The notes: generated by a model from the sequence alone, not told the origin. A stretch of DNA of 64,000 nucleotides from Ardenticatenaceae bacterium (GCA_020634245.1 JACKCC010000012.1:62001-126000), one strand, 5' to 3'. Shown: positions 25,421 through 34,953, numbered from the stretch's first letter. Numbers and translations are program-made.

Positions 25421-27781
25421 ATGAGTTCTGTTCACCACAACCGCCCCCGATTTTCCATTGACAACGCCCAAACGTTGGCCCAGGATTTGTACGGGTTAAC
25501 GGCCGTCCCCCACCCCCTCCCCAGCGACCGCGACCAAAACTTCCACTTGAAAACAGAATCCGGCGAGCAGTTCGTCCTCAAAATCGCCAGCGCCGCCGAA
25601 TCGGCCGAAGTGCTGGATTTACAAAACCAGGCCATGCGCCACCTGGCCCAGGATGAAAGCCTGCCCACGCCGCACGTTTGCCCAACGAAAAATGGAGAAT
25701 GGATGACGGCCGTTCCCGGCGAAAACGGCAGCCGCTACTTTGTCCGCCTGGTCACCTATCTCGACGGGCAAGTTTTGGCCAGCGTCACGCCCCAGTCACC
25801 CCATCTGCTGCACGATATTGGCCGCTTTCTGGGGCAGATGGACAACCTCCTGGCCAGTTTCGACCATCCTGCCGCCCACCGGCTGCTGCATTGGGACATC
25901 CAGCACGCCCCCACCATTATCCGCCGCCACCTGCCGGAAATTGACCAGCCTGACCGGCGTACACTGGTTGAGCGATTTTTAGGGAAATACGAAACGGCCG
26001 TGCTCCCCTACCTGCCCCACCTGCGACGCCAAATCATCCACAACGACGCCAACGACCATAACCTCATCGTCATCCCCACACCCCTTCAGCTCATCACCCC
26101 TTCACTTCTGGTTGGCATCATCGACTTTGGCGATATGGTCCACAGCCTCACCCTGGCCGAACCGGCCATTGCCACCGCCTACCTCATGCTCGACAAGCCG
26201 GAACCATTTACCGTCGCCGCCCACTTTCTCAGCGGCTACCACGCCGTCCATCCGCTGACCGAACTGGAGCAAGATTTACTCTACCAGTTTATCCGCATCC
26301 GGCTCTGCACCAGCGTCGCCCTGTCAGCCCATCAAAAAAAGCTGGAACCCGGCAACGCCTACCTGACCATCTCCGAAAAACCGGCCTGGGCACTGCTGGA
26401 GCAGATGGCGGCTATCAACGCCGAACAAGCGGCTGCCCAACTGCGCCGCGCCTGTTTCACACCGCCGCCCGGTCAAAGCAAAACGGCTATTTTACAAAAA
26501 CGGCAGCAGCATTTGGGGCCATCCTTGAGTATTTCCTACCGCGAACCGCTCAAAATCGTGCGCGGCGCCGGGCAATATTTGTATGATGAAACGGGACGGC
26601 CGTATCTCGACTGCGTCAATAATGTCTGCCACGTAGGCCACAGCCATCCCCGCGTTGTCGAAGCTGCCGCCAACCAGATGGCCATCCTCAACACCAACAC
26701 CCGCTACCTGCACGACAACATCATCCGCTACGCCGGGCGGCTGACGGCCACCCTGCCCGATCCCCTCAACGTCTGCTTCTTCGTCAACTCCGGCAGCGAG
26801 GCCAACGATTTGGCACTGCGCCTGGCCCGCACCTACACCGGCCAGCAGGACACCATCGTCCTCGATGGCGCGTATCACGGCAATCTGAGTTCGCTCATTG
26901 ACATCAGCCCGTACAAATTTAACGGCCGTGGTGGCCAAGGCGAACCGGCGCATACGCACACCGCCCTCATGCCCGATTCGTATCGCGGCCCGTACCAAGA
27001 GGGCGCAAAATACGCCGATCATGTCCAGCAGATTATCGAAAACTTACAGCGAAACGGCCGTCACCCCGCTGCCTTTATCGCCGAATCCCTGCTGGGCTGC
27101 GGCGGCCAGATCGTCCTGCCCGACGGCTATTTGCAGACCGCCTTCCAGCACGTTCGCGCCGCTGGCGGGGTTTGCATTGCCGACGAGGTACAGGTTGGAT
27201 TTGGCCGGGTAGGCAGCCATTTCTGGGGCTTTGAAACGCAAGGCGTCGTCCCCGACATCGTTACGATGGGTAAACCCATCGGCAACGGCCACCCACTGGC
27301 AGCCGTGGTGACAACCGCCGAAATTGCCCAGGCATTCCACAACGGGATGGAATATTTCAACACCTTTGGCGGCAATCCCGTCTCCTGCGCCGTGGGATTG
27401 GCCGTCCTGGATGTGATTGAAGATGAGCATCTGCAACAAAATGCGCTGCGTGTTGGCGAGCATCTCAAGGCGGGATTGACCGGTCTGATGGCCAGACATC
27501 CCATCATCGGCGATGTGCGCGGGCTGGGGTTGTTTCTGGGCATCGAACTGGTGCGGGATCGAGAAACGTTGGAACCGGCAGCGGAAGAGGCGTCTGCTAT
27601 CGTTGAAAAAATGAAGCAGCGCGGCATCCTGCTCAGCACCGATGGGCCGCTGCACAACGTCATCAAAATCAAGCCGCCCATCGTCTTCACAACCGCTGAC
27701 GCTGATTTTCTGGTGATAACGTTGGATCAAGTTTTGTCAGATATGGGAACCTCCGAGATTTCAGAAATCTCGGAGGTTTAA
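25421..27781 (+). CDS. Kinase-aminotransferase fusion (APH domain plus class III PLP enzyme)
   Basis: A 786-residue fusion. Residues about 20-310 are an aminoglycoside-phosphotransferase-like kinase: FVLKIASAAE (Lys), RQIIHNDANDHNLIV (catalytic H-N-D-x4-N) and GIIDFGDMVHS (metal-binding D). Residues about 345-775 are a class III aminotransferase fold: GAYHGNLSSLIDISPYKF, IADEVQVGFGRVGSHFWGF and the PLP lysine in TMGKPIGNGHPL. Kinase plus phospholyase pairs of this kind act on phosphorylated hydroxy-amines such as phosphohydroxylysine or phosphoethanolamine, so substrate phosphorylation then elimination is likely (inference). The last 10 residues are encoded by a palindrome (27748-27778). AGAGG precedes ATG 25421. 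Confidence 0.88.
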   Translation: MSSVHHNRPRFSIDNAQTLAQDLYGLTAVPHPLPSDRDQNFHLKTESGEQFVLKIASAAESAEVLDLQNQAMRHLAQDESLPTPHVCPTKNGEWMTAVPGENGSRYFVRLVTYLDGQVLASVTPQSPHLLHDIGRFLGQMDNLLASFDHPAAHRLLHWDIQHAPTIIRRHLPEIDQPDRRTLVERFLGKYETAVLPYLPHLRRQIIHNDANDHNLIVIPTPLQLITPSLLVGIIDFGDMVHSLTLAEPAIATAYLMLDKPEPFTVAAHFLSGYHAVHPLTELEQDLLYQFIRIRLCTSVALSAHQKKLEPGNAYLTISEKPAWALLEQMAAINAEQAAAQLRRACFTPPPGQSKTAILQKRQQHLGPSLSISYREPLKIVRGAGQYLYDETGRPYLDCVNNVCHVGHSHPRVVEAAANQMAILNTNTRYLHDNIIRYAGRLTATLPDPLNVCFFVNSGSEANDLALRLARTYTGQQDTIVLDGAYHGNLSSLIDISPYKFNGRGGQGEPAHTHTALMPDSYRGPYQEGAKYADHVQQIIENLQRNGRHPAAFIAESLLGCGGQIVLPDGYLQTAFQHVRAAGGVCIADEVQVGFGRVGSHFWGFETQGVVPDIVTMGKPIGNGHPLAAVVTTAEIAQAFHNGMEYFNTFGGNPVSCAVGLAVLDVIEDEHLQQNALRVGEHLKAGLTGLMARHPIIGDVRGLGLFLGIELVRDRETLEPAAEEASAIVEKMKQRGILLSTDGPLHNVIKIKPPIVFTTADADFLVITLDQVLSDMGTSEISEISEV
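27748..27778. repeat. Near-perfect palindrome at the 3' end of fusion gene
   Basis: AACCTCCGAGATTTC / GAAATCTCGGAGGTT. It encodes the tail (about TSEISEISEV) and runs to the stop codon at 27779-27781. It could also act as a hairpin between this gene and the formyltransferase. Confidence 0.88.
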
Positions 27782-27788
27782 CGCGCCA

Positions 27789-28703
27789 ATGAGCCTGAAA
27801 GTTTTGTGTTTGGGAATGCTGGGCGAGTTTTCGCGGCTGCCGCTGGTCAAATTACTGGCGGCTGGCGTGGACGTATGCGGCGTGGTTGTGCCCGGTGAAA
27901 ACTCGCCCGGCAATCCACCCATCCGCTTGCTGCCAGCACAAAAACAGGTCTCCAGCCTGCCTCTTCTCACCCCATATCGGGCGCTGAATATCGTTCATCT
28001 GGCCTGGGAACAAAGCATCCCGGTCTACGAGTTAAGTCGCCCCAACCATCCCGACTCGCTGGCAGCGCTGGCGCAATTGCAGCCCGATGTGGCGCTGGTG
28101 GCTTGTTTTTCGCACAAAATCCCGCCTGATTTGCTGGCGCTGCCCCGGCATGGCTTTCTCAATCTGCATCCGTCGCGGCTGCCAGCCTATCGCGGCCCAG
28201 AGCCGATTTTCTGGCAGCTGCGTGATGGGGTGAATCCGGTGGGGGTGACGCTGCACTTGATGGATGCGGGGTTGGATACGGGGGATGTGGTAGGGGAAAC
28301 GGCCGTTTCCCTTCCCGACGGCATTTCACGCAATCAAATCGACAGTTTGTGCGCCGCCGCCGGAGCCGATTTAATGCTGGCCGCGCTGGCACAACTGGCA
28401 ACAGGGTTGCTTACCCACCAACCGCAGCCGCCGGGCGGCAGTTACCAGCCCCTGCCCCAACCGGCCGATTTTTGTCTGGATGTAAGCTGGTCGGCCCAAC
28501 GAGCCTTTAATTTTATGCGGGGAACGGCGGAGTATGCACGGCCGTATCTCCTCCAAATCGCCCATCAAACCCGCCAACTAACCGAAGCGCTGGCTTATGA
28601 ACCGGATGGAGTTTTGGAGAACGTGGTGGAGGGAGGGAACGGCCGTGAAATTCGCATCCAGTTCAATCCCGGCATTCTACACACTCGGTTGCTAGGCAGT
28701 TAA
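27789..28703 (+). CDS. Formyltransferase-fold protein (not Fmt)
   Basis: A 304-residue protein with a formyltransferase N-terminal domain: the N-terminal KVLCLGMLGEFSRLPL strand-loop-helix, then LNLHPSRLPAYRGPEP, which contains the catalytic-type Asn/His motif (N-HPS-LP-YRG), and HLMDAGLDTGDVVGE. The C-terminal part resembles the Fmt C-terminal domain only loosely. It starts 8 bp after the fusion gene and is presumably co-transcribed. It may formylate an amino group on the product or a partner of that enzyme. Methionyl-tRNA formyltransferase is less likely because the N-terminus differs from Fmt. Confidence 0.75.
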   Translation: MSLKVLCLGMLGEFSRLPLVKLLAAGVDVCGVVVPGENSPGNPPIRLLPAQKQVSSLPLLTPYRALNIVHLAWEQSIPVYELSRPNHPDSLAALAQLQPDVALVACFSHKIPPDLLALPRHGFLNLHPSRLPAYRGPEPIFWQLRDGVNPVGVTLHLMDAGLDTGDVVGETAVSLPDGISRNQIDSLCAAAGADLMLAALAQLATGLLTHQPQPPGGSYQPLPQPADFCLDVSWSAQRAFNFMRGTAEYARPYLLQIAHQTRQLTEALAYEPDGVLENVVEGGNGREIRIQFNPGILHTRLLGS

Positions 28704-28705
28704 CC

Positions 28706-31700
28706 TCATTCAGTCAAATTGTTCCGAATCCCTTCCAATTCAGCCGCCACCTGGCGAACGCTGCTAATCCGCTTCTCTCGTTCCTTGACCAGCATAGAAT
28801 GGATGAGGGTCGTCAACTTTTCGGGGACATCGAACCGGAACTGACTGATTTCAGGAACCGGATCATTGAGGATGGCTACCAGCGTTGCCGCAATTTGCTC
28901 CGCGGCAAACGGCGGCCGTCCGGCCAACATCTCGTACAGCAGCGCGCCAAAAGACCAGACGTCGCTTCCAAAATCAAGCGTTTCGCCGCGACAGGCTTCG
29001 GGACTCATGTAAACCGGACTGCCCATAAACGATCCGGCCTGGGTCAGGCGTGTCTCTCGCAGGCTCAAATGAGCAATGCCGAAATCGGTCAGGCGGGGTG
29101 TGCCGTCGGCGGCCAGCAGCACGTTGGCCGGTTTGATGTCGCGGTGGATGATGCCCAGGTGGTGAGCGCGGGTGAGAGCGTCGGCTAATTCCAGACCAAT
29201 GTCCAGGACGCGCCGCAGCGAAAGCTGATCTTCTGCATCCAACAGTTCACGCAGCGAACCGCCGGGCACAAATTCCATGACAATCAGATGCGCGCCGTCA
29301 CGCTCTTCGGCAGCGAGCATCTTGACGATATTGGGGTGATTGAGCTGGCGCAGCGCTTCCCCTTCGCGAATAAACCGGCTTACCATGTCTGGCTGCTGGG
29401 CGATGAGTTCTGATTTAAGCTGCTTGATGACGACCGGCCGGCCAGTTGACGTATCTTGACCCAGGTAAACGGTGCCGTGACTACCCACAGCCAGCAGACT
29501 TTCTTGAATGAATCGTTTTTGGGATGATGAGGTAGGAAGCACGCCTGTTTGTGCCGGTTCTGGTGGGCAAGCAACTTCTTCTTGAAAACCTGTATCCTCC
29601 GGTTTTTCAGTATGCCAGCCCAGCGCAGTTAGTTTTTGCCGCAGTTCCTCAACGGTAGCTTTAGGGTCAAGGGCGCGGCCTTCGGCTTTGATAGCCTCTA
29701 TTTCTTCGGCGGGCAGGTCGAAGAGGCAGTCAGGCAAGAACCGGGAAGTTAAAAACTGGAACAACGGTGCTTTTGCCCAGGGAGCAGCTTGTTCATACAA
29801 ACCAACGAGGCGTAACGCATATTCTTTGTCGGCTACGGTTTGGGCGCGGTGGGCTAAGACACAAGCCGCTAAAGGTAAAGTATTGAAAATATGATTATCC
29901 CATGCCTTTAATATTTTATAAATCGGCTGCTCCGCCTGATTGTATTGTGATCGAGCTACCAATGACCAACACAAAGGCATTAGAGCCTCGGAGTTATCCG
30001 ATAAGTTCAAATGGTGAAAAATGGTAGCTGCTTCCTGGGCCAAAGTTTGAGCTTGGGCAAAATCCTCGGTAGAAAGAGCTGCATAGCTAAAAGTACAAAG
30101 CGCCATAGCGACCTGATAATCCCTTTTCATTTCCCTGGCTTGATTAAGCGCCGATTGAGCCAGCGATTTGGCTTTTTTCCCACTACGTTCCAATGCCTGT
30201 AATAAGGCCATATAGTTTGTCGCTTCAGTTTTTTCCCATGTATTCCCAAAATTATCTAAGAAAGCAATACATTCAGAAAGGAGCCGTTCCGCCTCGTTAG
30301 GGGAATCATATTGGAATATTTTTGCAAGAGCCAAAGCCCTTAACATATTTGTTTCATCCCACCGATTGCCTTCATCCCGGTAAAATTTCAGACTTTCCCG
30401 GAAACATTGCTCAGCCTTTTGGGGGAAATTTTGGTTGAGATAAGTAATACCAAGCCAATACTGGCTATAGGCAATACCATGCCAATCATGAATTTGACGC
30501 TGAATATTGATGCTTTGGATTACATATTGCTCGGCTAAATCGTGTTGATCGCAATGTAAACCAATCATTGTCAACACTTCCGCTTGCCCCCATAAATCAC
30601 CAGTTTCCTGGAAAACCGCCAGACTTTTCTGTAACATTTGTCGGCCTTGTTCTTGTTTGCCAACAAAAATTGTCATAAAGCCAGCGCCTTTTAGTATTTC
30701 TGCTTTTATCCTTTTGATTTTCGCGTTTGTTTGATCCAGCCGGTCCAATTGAGAGAGACTTTCTTCCAGTAAAGCATTTTGTTCTGTTGTTGATGGGCTA
30801 AAATGGTTCCACCAATATAAAAGATAAGCCAGCGTTAATGTCTGTTCATCGCCTGGTTGAACTGTTCGACACATGTCGGTGGCGGAACGAAAGACGCTTT
30901 CACCCTCAGGAACACGGCCGCTTTGCTGGAAAAAAGTGCCTAATGAAAAAGCAGCCTGGCAAAGTTGAGTCAGAAAGCCATGTGTCACCGCCCAATTCCA
31001 GGCGGCGCGCACGTTTTCAATATCGGCTTCAATTTCCAGCATCGCTTTTCTTTGCCGCCGACCTTTCAAATCATTTGTCTTATCATCAAGCGCCTGGCAA
31101 AAATAGGCGCTGTGGCGGTCGCGTAAGTCGGTTTCCAGGTTTGAATTTTGGGCCAGTTTTTCAGCGCCAAATTGGCGCATCAATTCGTGGATGTTGTAAC
31201 GGCCGTTCTCCATATCATGCTTGAGGAAAGACTTTCGGGTCAACGCCGCCAGCAAACGATGAAAAGCGGGCTGGCTCACATCCGGCGCGCAGATGGCTTT
31301 GGCCGCCGTCCGGGTAAACCCACCGCGAAAAATGGAGAGTTGGGCAAAAAGCTCCTGCTCACCGGACCACAATCTCTCCCAGGAAGCCTCAAACACGGCC
31401 CGCAGACTGCGATGCCGGTCGGTGATGTTGCGCAGGTCGCTTTCCAGTAAATCCAGGCTGCCTTGCAGTTCGGCGGCGATTTCGGCCAGCGACAGCGTGT
31501 CGGCCCAGGTGGCCGCCAGTTCCAACCCCAATGGCATCCCTTCCACCTGCCGGCAAATCGTTGTGATGTGAGCCACGTCGTTCGCTTTCAGGGTCATATC
31601 CGGCCGCAAGTGACGGGCGCGTTCCAGGAAAAGCTGAACGGCCGCATCCCCCTCCTCGACATCCTCACGCGAAAAAGCCAGCCCGCTCAACGGGAAAAGC

Positions 31701-32968
31701 TGCTCTTCAACCAGACGCAGCGGCTCGCGCGAGGTGGCCAACACTTTGACCTGCGGCGCTGTTTGCAGCACGTCGGTCACCCAATCGGCCCCGTCCAACA
31801 AATGCTCGTAGTTGTCCATCACCAGAAGGAGCGATTTGTTCCTGAGAAAGTCCAACAACTGCTGGCGGGGTTCGCGGCCATCATAAAAGCTGAATTGCAG
31901 CGCCTGGGCTGTGGCCGGCACGATTTCTTCGGGCGAAGCAAGTTTAGCTAACGAAGCAAACCAGACGCCATGATCAAACGCAGCCAACTGTTGGCGGGCC
32001 GTTTCCAGGGCCAGCCGTGTTTTGCCCATTCCACCCGGTCCAACAATGGTTATCAGTCTGGCTTCAGGGTTGGCTATAAACGCATTCAAGGTTTGCAATT
32101 CAGTTTCACGGCCAAAGAAGGTCGTCGTTTGCCGGGGCAGGTTGTGGGCTTTTTGGGCTTTTAACGGCGCGACTAAATCGACTGTTGAAGTGGGCGTAAC
32201 CACCTCATCAAACTGACCGGCTCGAATCGCGTCGTACAGATTTTGCGTTTCCAGGGTGGGTTCGATGTCCAGTTCGTCACGCAGCAGTTGGCGGCAGGTG
32301 TCGTAGTGGGTGAGAGCGGCCCGGCGACGGCCGTTTCTTACCAACGCTTCCATCAACTGCCGGTGGGCGCTCTCCCGCAGGTTATCAAGTTCGAGCTGGC
32401 GGCGGGCGTAGGTTACGGCCACGTCTAATTCGCCTGTTGCCAGGCCGTGCACCGTCAACGTGTCCAGGGCGTCCAGCGCCTGCCGCAGCAGCGTGCTGCG
32501 CTGCGCCGCCGCCCATTCTTCAAACGGGGCGCTGTCGGGCAGATAAAAATCAGTCAGGAAGTTGTCTCGGTAAAGGGCTGTCGCTTCGGGCCAGTGGCAT
32601 TCTTCGTTTTTGAGTAATTGCCTGAAATGCTGCACGTCGAGGTGGAAACGGCCGTCCGGATTAATCTGGACCGTTTGGCGATCCGCCAGCAGGAAAGGAA
32701 CCATACCCTCCCCATCGCGCCGGGTCAGTTCGGGAATCGTTTTGCGTAAGCGGTAGAGGGTCTGGCGCAAATTGGTTTGGGCCGATTCCTGGGGCAAGTC
32801 CGGCCACAGGATGTCCATGAGTACATCACGCCGCACCGGCGCGGCCACGGCTTCGACGGCCAGGTAAATCAACAGCGCCTGGACGCGGTTGGTGGTGAAT
32901 TTGGTTAACGGCCGTTCATCCAAGCTAGCGGCAAAGGGGCCTAACAGCGACAGGGTCAGGGTAGCCAT
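28706..32968 (-). CDS. BTAD-NB-ARC-TPR regulator fused to Ser/Thr kinase
   Basis: A 1420-residue protein. Residues 1-250 form a SARP/BTAD-type transcription activator (OmpR-like winged helix in residues 20-95, then the BTAD helices). Residues about 280-630 are an NB-ARC/STAND NTPase with Walker A GPGGMGKT at 310-317 and LLLVMDNYEHLLDG as Walker B. Residues about 700-1110 are TPR-like helical repeats. Residues about 1155-1410 are a Hanks-type kinase: GSHGTVYLG, VVIKQL (Lys), HRDIKPANVLL, TDFGIAH and SDVWSFGALLYEM. The kinase motifs are complete, so it is probably active. Its upstream region (32969-33260) is a palindrome. It converges on the formyltransferase with 2 bp between stops. Confidence 0.92.
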   Translation of the reverse strand: MATLTLSLLGPFAASLDERPLTKFTTNRVQALLIYLAVEAVAAPVRRDVLMDILWPDLPQESAQTNLRQTLYRLRKTIPELTRRDGEGMVPFLLADRQTVQINPDGRFHLDVQHFRQLLKNEECHWPEATALYRDNFLTDFYLPDSAPFEEWAAAQRSTLLRQALDALDTLTVHGLATGELDVAVTYARRQLELDNLRESAHRQLMEALVRNGRRRAALTHYDTCRQLLRDELDIEPTLETQNLYDAIRAGQFDEVVTPTSTVDLVAPLKAQKAHNLPRQTTTFFGRETELQTLNAFIANPEARLITIVGPGGMGKTRLALETARQQLAAFDHGVWFASLAKLASPEEIVPATAQALQFSFYDGREPRQQLLDFLRNKSLLLVMDNYEHLLDGADWVTDVLQTAPQVKVLATSREPLRLVEEQLFPLSGLAFSREDVEEGDAAVQLFLERARHLRPDMTLKANDVAHITTICRQVEGMPLGLELAATWADTLSLAEIAAELQGSLDLLESDLRNITDRHRSLRAVFEASWERLWSGEQELFAQLSIFRGGFTRTAAKAICAPDVSQPAFHRLLAALTRKSFLKHDMENGRYNIHELMRQFGAEKLAQNSNLETDLRDRHSAYFCQALDDKTNDLKGRRQRKAMLEIEADIENVRAAWNWAVTHGFLTQLCQAAFSLGTFFQQSGRVPEGESVFRSATDMCRTVQPGDEQTLTLAYLLYWWNHFSPSTTEQNALLEESLSQLDRLDQTNAKIKRIKAEILKGAGFMTIFVGKQEQGRQMLQKSLAVFQETGDLWGQAEVLTMIGLHCDQHDLAEQYVIQSINIQRQIHDWHGIAYSQYWLGITYLNQNFPQKAEQCFRESLKFYRDEGNRWDETNMLRALALAKIFQYDSPNEAERLLSECIAFLDNFGNTWEKTEATNYMALLQALERSGKKAKSLAQSALNQAREMKRDYQVAMALCTFSYAALSTEDFAQAQTLAQEAATIFHHLNLSDNSEALMPLCWSLVARSQYNQAEQPIYKILKAWDNHIFNTLPLAACVLAHRAQTVADKEYALRLVGLYEQAAPWAKAPLFQFLTSRFLPDCLFDLPAEEIEAIKAEGRALDPKATVEELRQKLTALGWHTEKPEDTGFQEEVACPPEPAQTGVLPTSSSQKRFIQESLLAVGSHGTVYLGQDTSTGRPVVIKQLKSELIAQQPDMVSRFIREGEALRQLNHPNIVKMLAAEERDGAHLIVMEFVPGGSLRELLDAEDQLSLRRVLDIGLELADALTRAHHLGIIHRDIKPANVLLAADGTPRLTDFGIAHLSLRETRLTQAGSFMGSPVYMSPEACRGETLDFGSDVWSFGALLYEMLAGRPPFAAEQIAATLVAILNDPVPEISQFRFDVPEKLTTLIHSMLVKEREKRISSVRQVAAELEGIRNNLTE

Positions 32969-33040
32969 TTGTTACATTGTATCACAATCGTTTTGCAAAA
33001 TGGCCGGATTTGCCGGGGTTTCCAGTTTTCACACTACAGC

Positions 33041-33120
33041 AACTTCCCGGAAGCTGGTAAATCATTTACTGGATGAGTGCGGCTTGATCAGAAATTGCCT
33101 CATTCAGCTTCCGGGAAGTT
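33041..33120. repeat. AACTTCCCGGAAG palindrome, copy 2
   Basis: AACTTCCCGGAAGC on the left and GCTTCCGGGAAGTT on the right, with inner TAAATCATTTACTGGATGAG. Same arms as 18313-18393. The gap 32969-33260 also holds ACGGCCGT at 33184 and nothing else. Confidence 0.82.
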
Positions 33121-33260
33121 TTGTGACGAACTTTTGAAAAAACCGACCGGATTTGTCACGCTGTCGTCACGCTGTTGTTATGAACGGCCGTCAGAATGGA
33201 TAGTGAAGACATACAAAAAAGCCCGCATCGGTAAAAGAAGTGAATTTAGTGGAGGTAGTC

Positions 33261-33461
33261 ATGCTTATCGCAAGAGAAGCGTATTTACAGGAATATCATC
33301 GTCGGGAAATGGAGCAAGGTCTGGAAGCCAAACGATTAGCAAAATTGGCGCCAAGGTCTCGTTCGCGAAGCCGGAAGAGCTTTGGCCATATGGTGGGGCA
33401 TTTATTTCAAGTGCTGCGAGACAACATTCGGGTTGTTATTGGGAGGCCCAAAGTCGCGTAG
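33261..33461 (+). CDS. Small basic protein (66 aa), unknown
   Basis: A short gene with GGAGG at 33251-33255 six bp before ATG 33261. The product is basic and helical (LIAREAYLQEYHRREMEQGLEAKRLAK), with an Arg/Ser-rich middle (RSRSRSRK) and a C-terminal hydrophobic patch. No known family. The good ribosome binding site and codon use are the only support; the flanking 33462-33624 holds two ACGGCCGT motifs (33469, 33488). It may be a nucleic-acid-binding or membrane-associated peptide, but this is guesswork. Confidence 0.5.
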   Translation: MLIAREAYLQEYHRREMEQGLEAKRLAKLAPRSRSRSRKSFGHMVGHLFQVLRDNIRVVIGRPKVA

Positions 33462-33624
33462 GAAGCATACGGCCGTTTTCACCTAAAACGGCCGTTACTT
33501 TTATCTTCCACCTCTCACCTATCCCCCAAACACATCCCCACATTCCGCGCCGGCCCAGGGGTGGTTCGACCCGCTCACAAAAGCGGAAACAACAAACCAA
33601 TCGTAAATAATGCCCCTATGCCTT

Positions 33625-34611
33625 TTAAGACTTATCCCAGGCGTCGAGTAATTCTGCTTCCCGTTCCGCAGTTAGTCCGGCGCGCCATGAATGGTCGGAC
33701 GGGCGGGTTGCGTGCCAGTTGAGGGTATCGCGGATAGTGGTGGTTAACGGCCGTATCCGTAACCCTGCCGCCATCGCCTTCGCGCAGTTCACCATTTCCA
33801 TCCCCGCCATCTCCGCCGGAACCCACAGGGGCAGTTCACTAAACGGCGCCACTTCATTTTCTAGCAAAAACTTGTCGCTGCACCAGGTCCAACGCGCATC
33901 GGACTGGCTGACTGTCTGGCAGGTTTCCAATAAAGTGTGCATATTCAACCGCTCCGCCGGCCCGACCACATTGTAAGGGCCGGTGAGTCGCTGCTCGGCG
34001 GCTTTAATCGTCCATTGGGCGATGTCGCGCACGTCGATGAACTGGATCGCCTGATCGGGATTGCCGGGAGCCAGCACTTCGCCGCCACGGGCCACGCGCA
34101 CTGGCCAGTAAGTAAAGCGATCGGTCGGATCGTGCGGTCCCACGATGAGTCCAGAGCGCACGTGCAGCGAGCGCATCCCCATAGCCACATCCACCGCCTG
34201 CTCACACAAGACTTTGAGCGGACCGTAGGTGTCGCCGGTAATTTCTTCGACAGATTCATCGGCTAACGTGCCTACCGGCGACTGCTCATCAATACCGATG
34301 ATGGAAAAATCGGCGTAGACGGAGATGGTGGAGATGAACACGTAATGGTCAACGGCCGTTGCCAACATCTCCGCCGACGCCCGAACCACACGCGGTATAT
34401 AGCCACAGGTATCAATCACGACGTCCCACTGCCGCCCCTTGAGCACATCCAGGCCACCATCCCGATTGCCTTGCAAATGCTCCAAATCAGGGTAAAGACC
34501 GGGATTGCTTTGACCCCGATTGAACAGAGTTACCTCATGGCCGGCGGCCAAGGCCGCATCGACTAAAGCCCGCCCTAAAAATCGAGTCCCGCCAATGATA
34601 AGTAATCGCAT
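33625..34611 (-). CDS. NAD-dependent epimerase/reductase-like protein
   Basis: A 328-residue atypical/extended SDR. The N-terminal GGTRFLGRALVDAALAAGHEV binds the dinucleotide, VIDTCGYIPRVVRAS and FISTISVYADFS follow, then a substrate region with VRSGLIVGPHDPTDRFTYWP and the aromatic QFIDVRDIAQW. The usual YxxxK is replaced by a YGPLK arrangement (DTYGPLKVLCEQ), so Tyr-3-Lys spacing is kept. It probably acts on a nucleotide sugar or as a structural relative, like reductases of mRNA-binding type. No neighbour explains its role. The first base is an ATG with GGAGG-like AAGGAGGTG before it. Confidence 0.82.
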   Translation of the reverse strand: MRLLIIGGTRFLGRALVDAALAAGHEVTLFNRGQSNPGLYPDLEHLQGNRDGGLDVLKGRQWDVVIDTCGYIPRVVRASAEMLATAVDHYVFISTISVYADFSIIGIDEQSPVGTLADESVEEITGDTYGPLKVLCEQAVDVAMGMRSLHVRSGLIVGPHDPTDRFTYWPVRVARGGEVLAPGNPDQAIQFIDVRDIAQWTIKAAEQRLTGPYNVVGPAERLNMHTLLETCQTVSQSDARWTWCSDKFLLENEVAPFSELPLWVPAEMAGMEMVNCAKAMAAGLRIRPLTTTIRDTLNWHATRPSDHSWRAGLTAEREAELLDAWDKS

Positions 34612-34845
34612 TTTTCACCTCCTTAAGACTTTCGCTGCTGTTGCTGCATCTCAAGCCCGAAGGGTTGCTATCCAGACCGAGCGGCCCAGACACGGTCAGA
34701 AACCGGCCTGAGCGGAGCGAAAGGCTGCTCTTATTGCCAAATCATGTCACTATGTCCCAAGTAGCATACCGAAACGGCCGTATCTTGTCTAGCCTGCACC
34801 CCCAATTTACCGGTACAATAGGCTCTCTAAGTTCTTGTAGGATAG

Positions 34846-34898
34846 TTAGTCAGTTGGCCAGTTAGCCGGTTTGTTAACCAACCAGCCAACTAACCAAC
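34846..34898. repeat. Palindrome upstream of pepA
   Basis: TTAGTCAGTTGGCCAGTTAGC on the left is inverted as CCAACCAGCCAACTAACCAA on the right. The 342-bp gap 34612-34953 also contains one ACGGCCGT (34774) and no gene. Confidence 0.75.
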
Positions 34899-34953
34899 AC
34901 TTAACCAATCAAAGAATCAGTTTTTTACAATCCGCTAAAAAAAGGAACCTACG

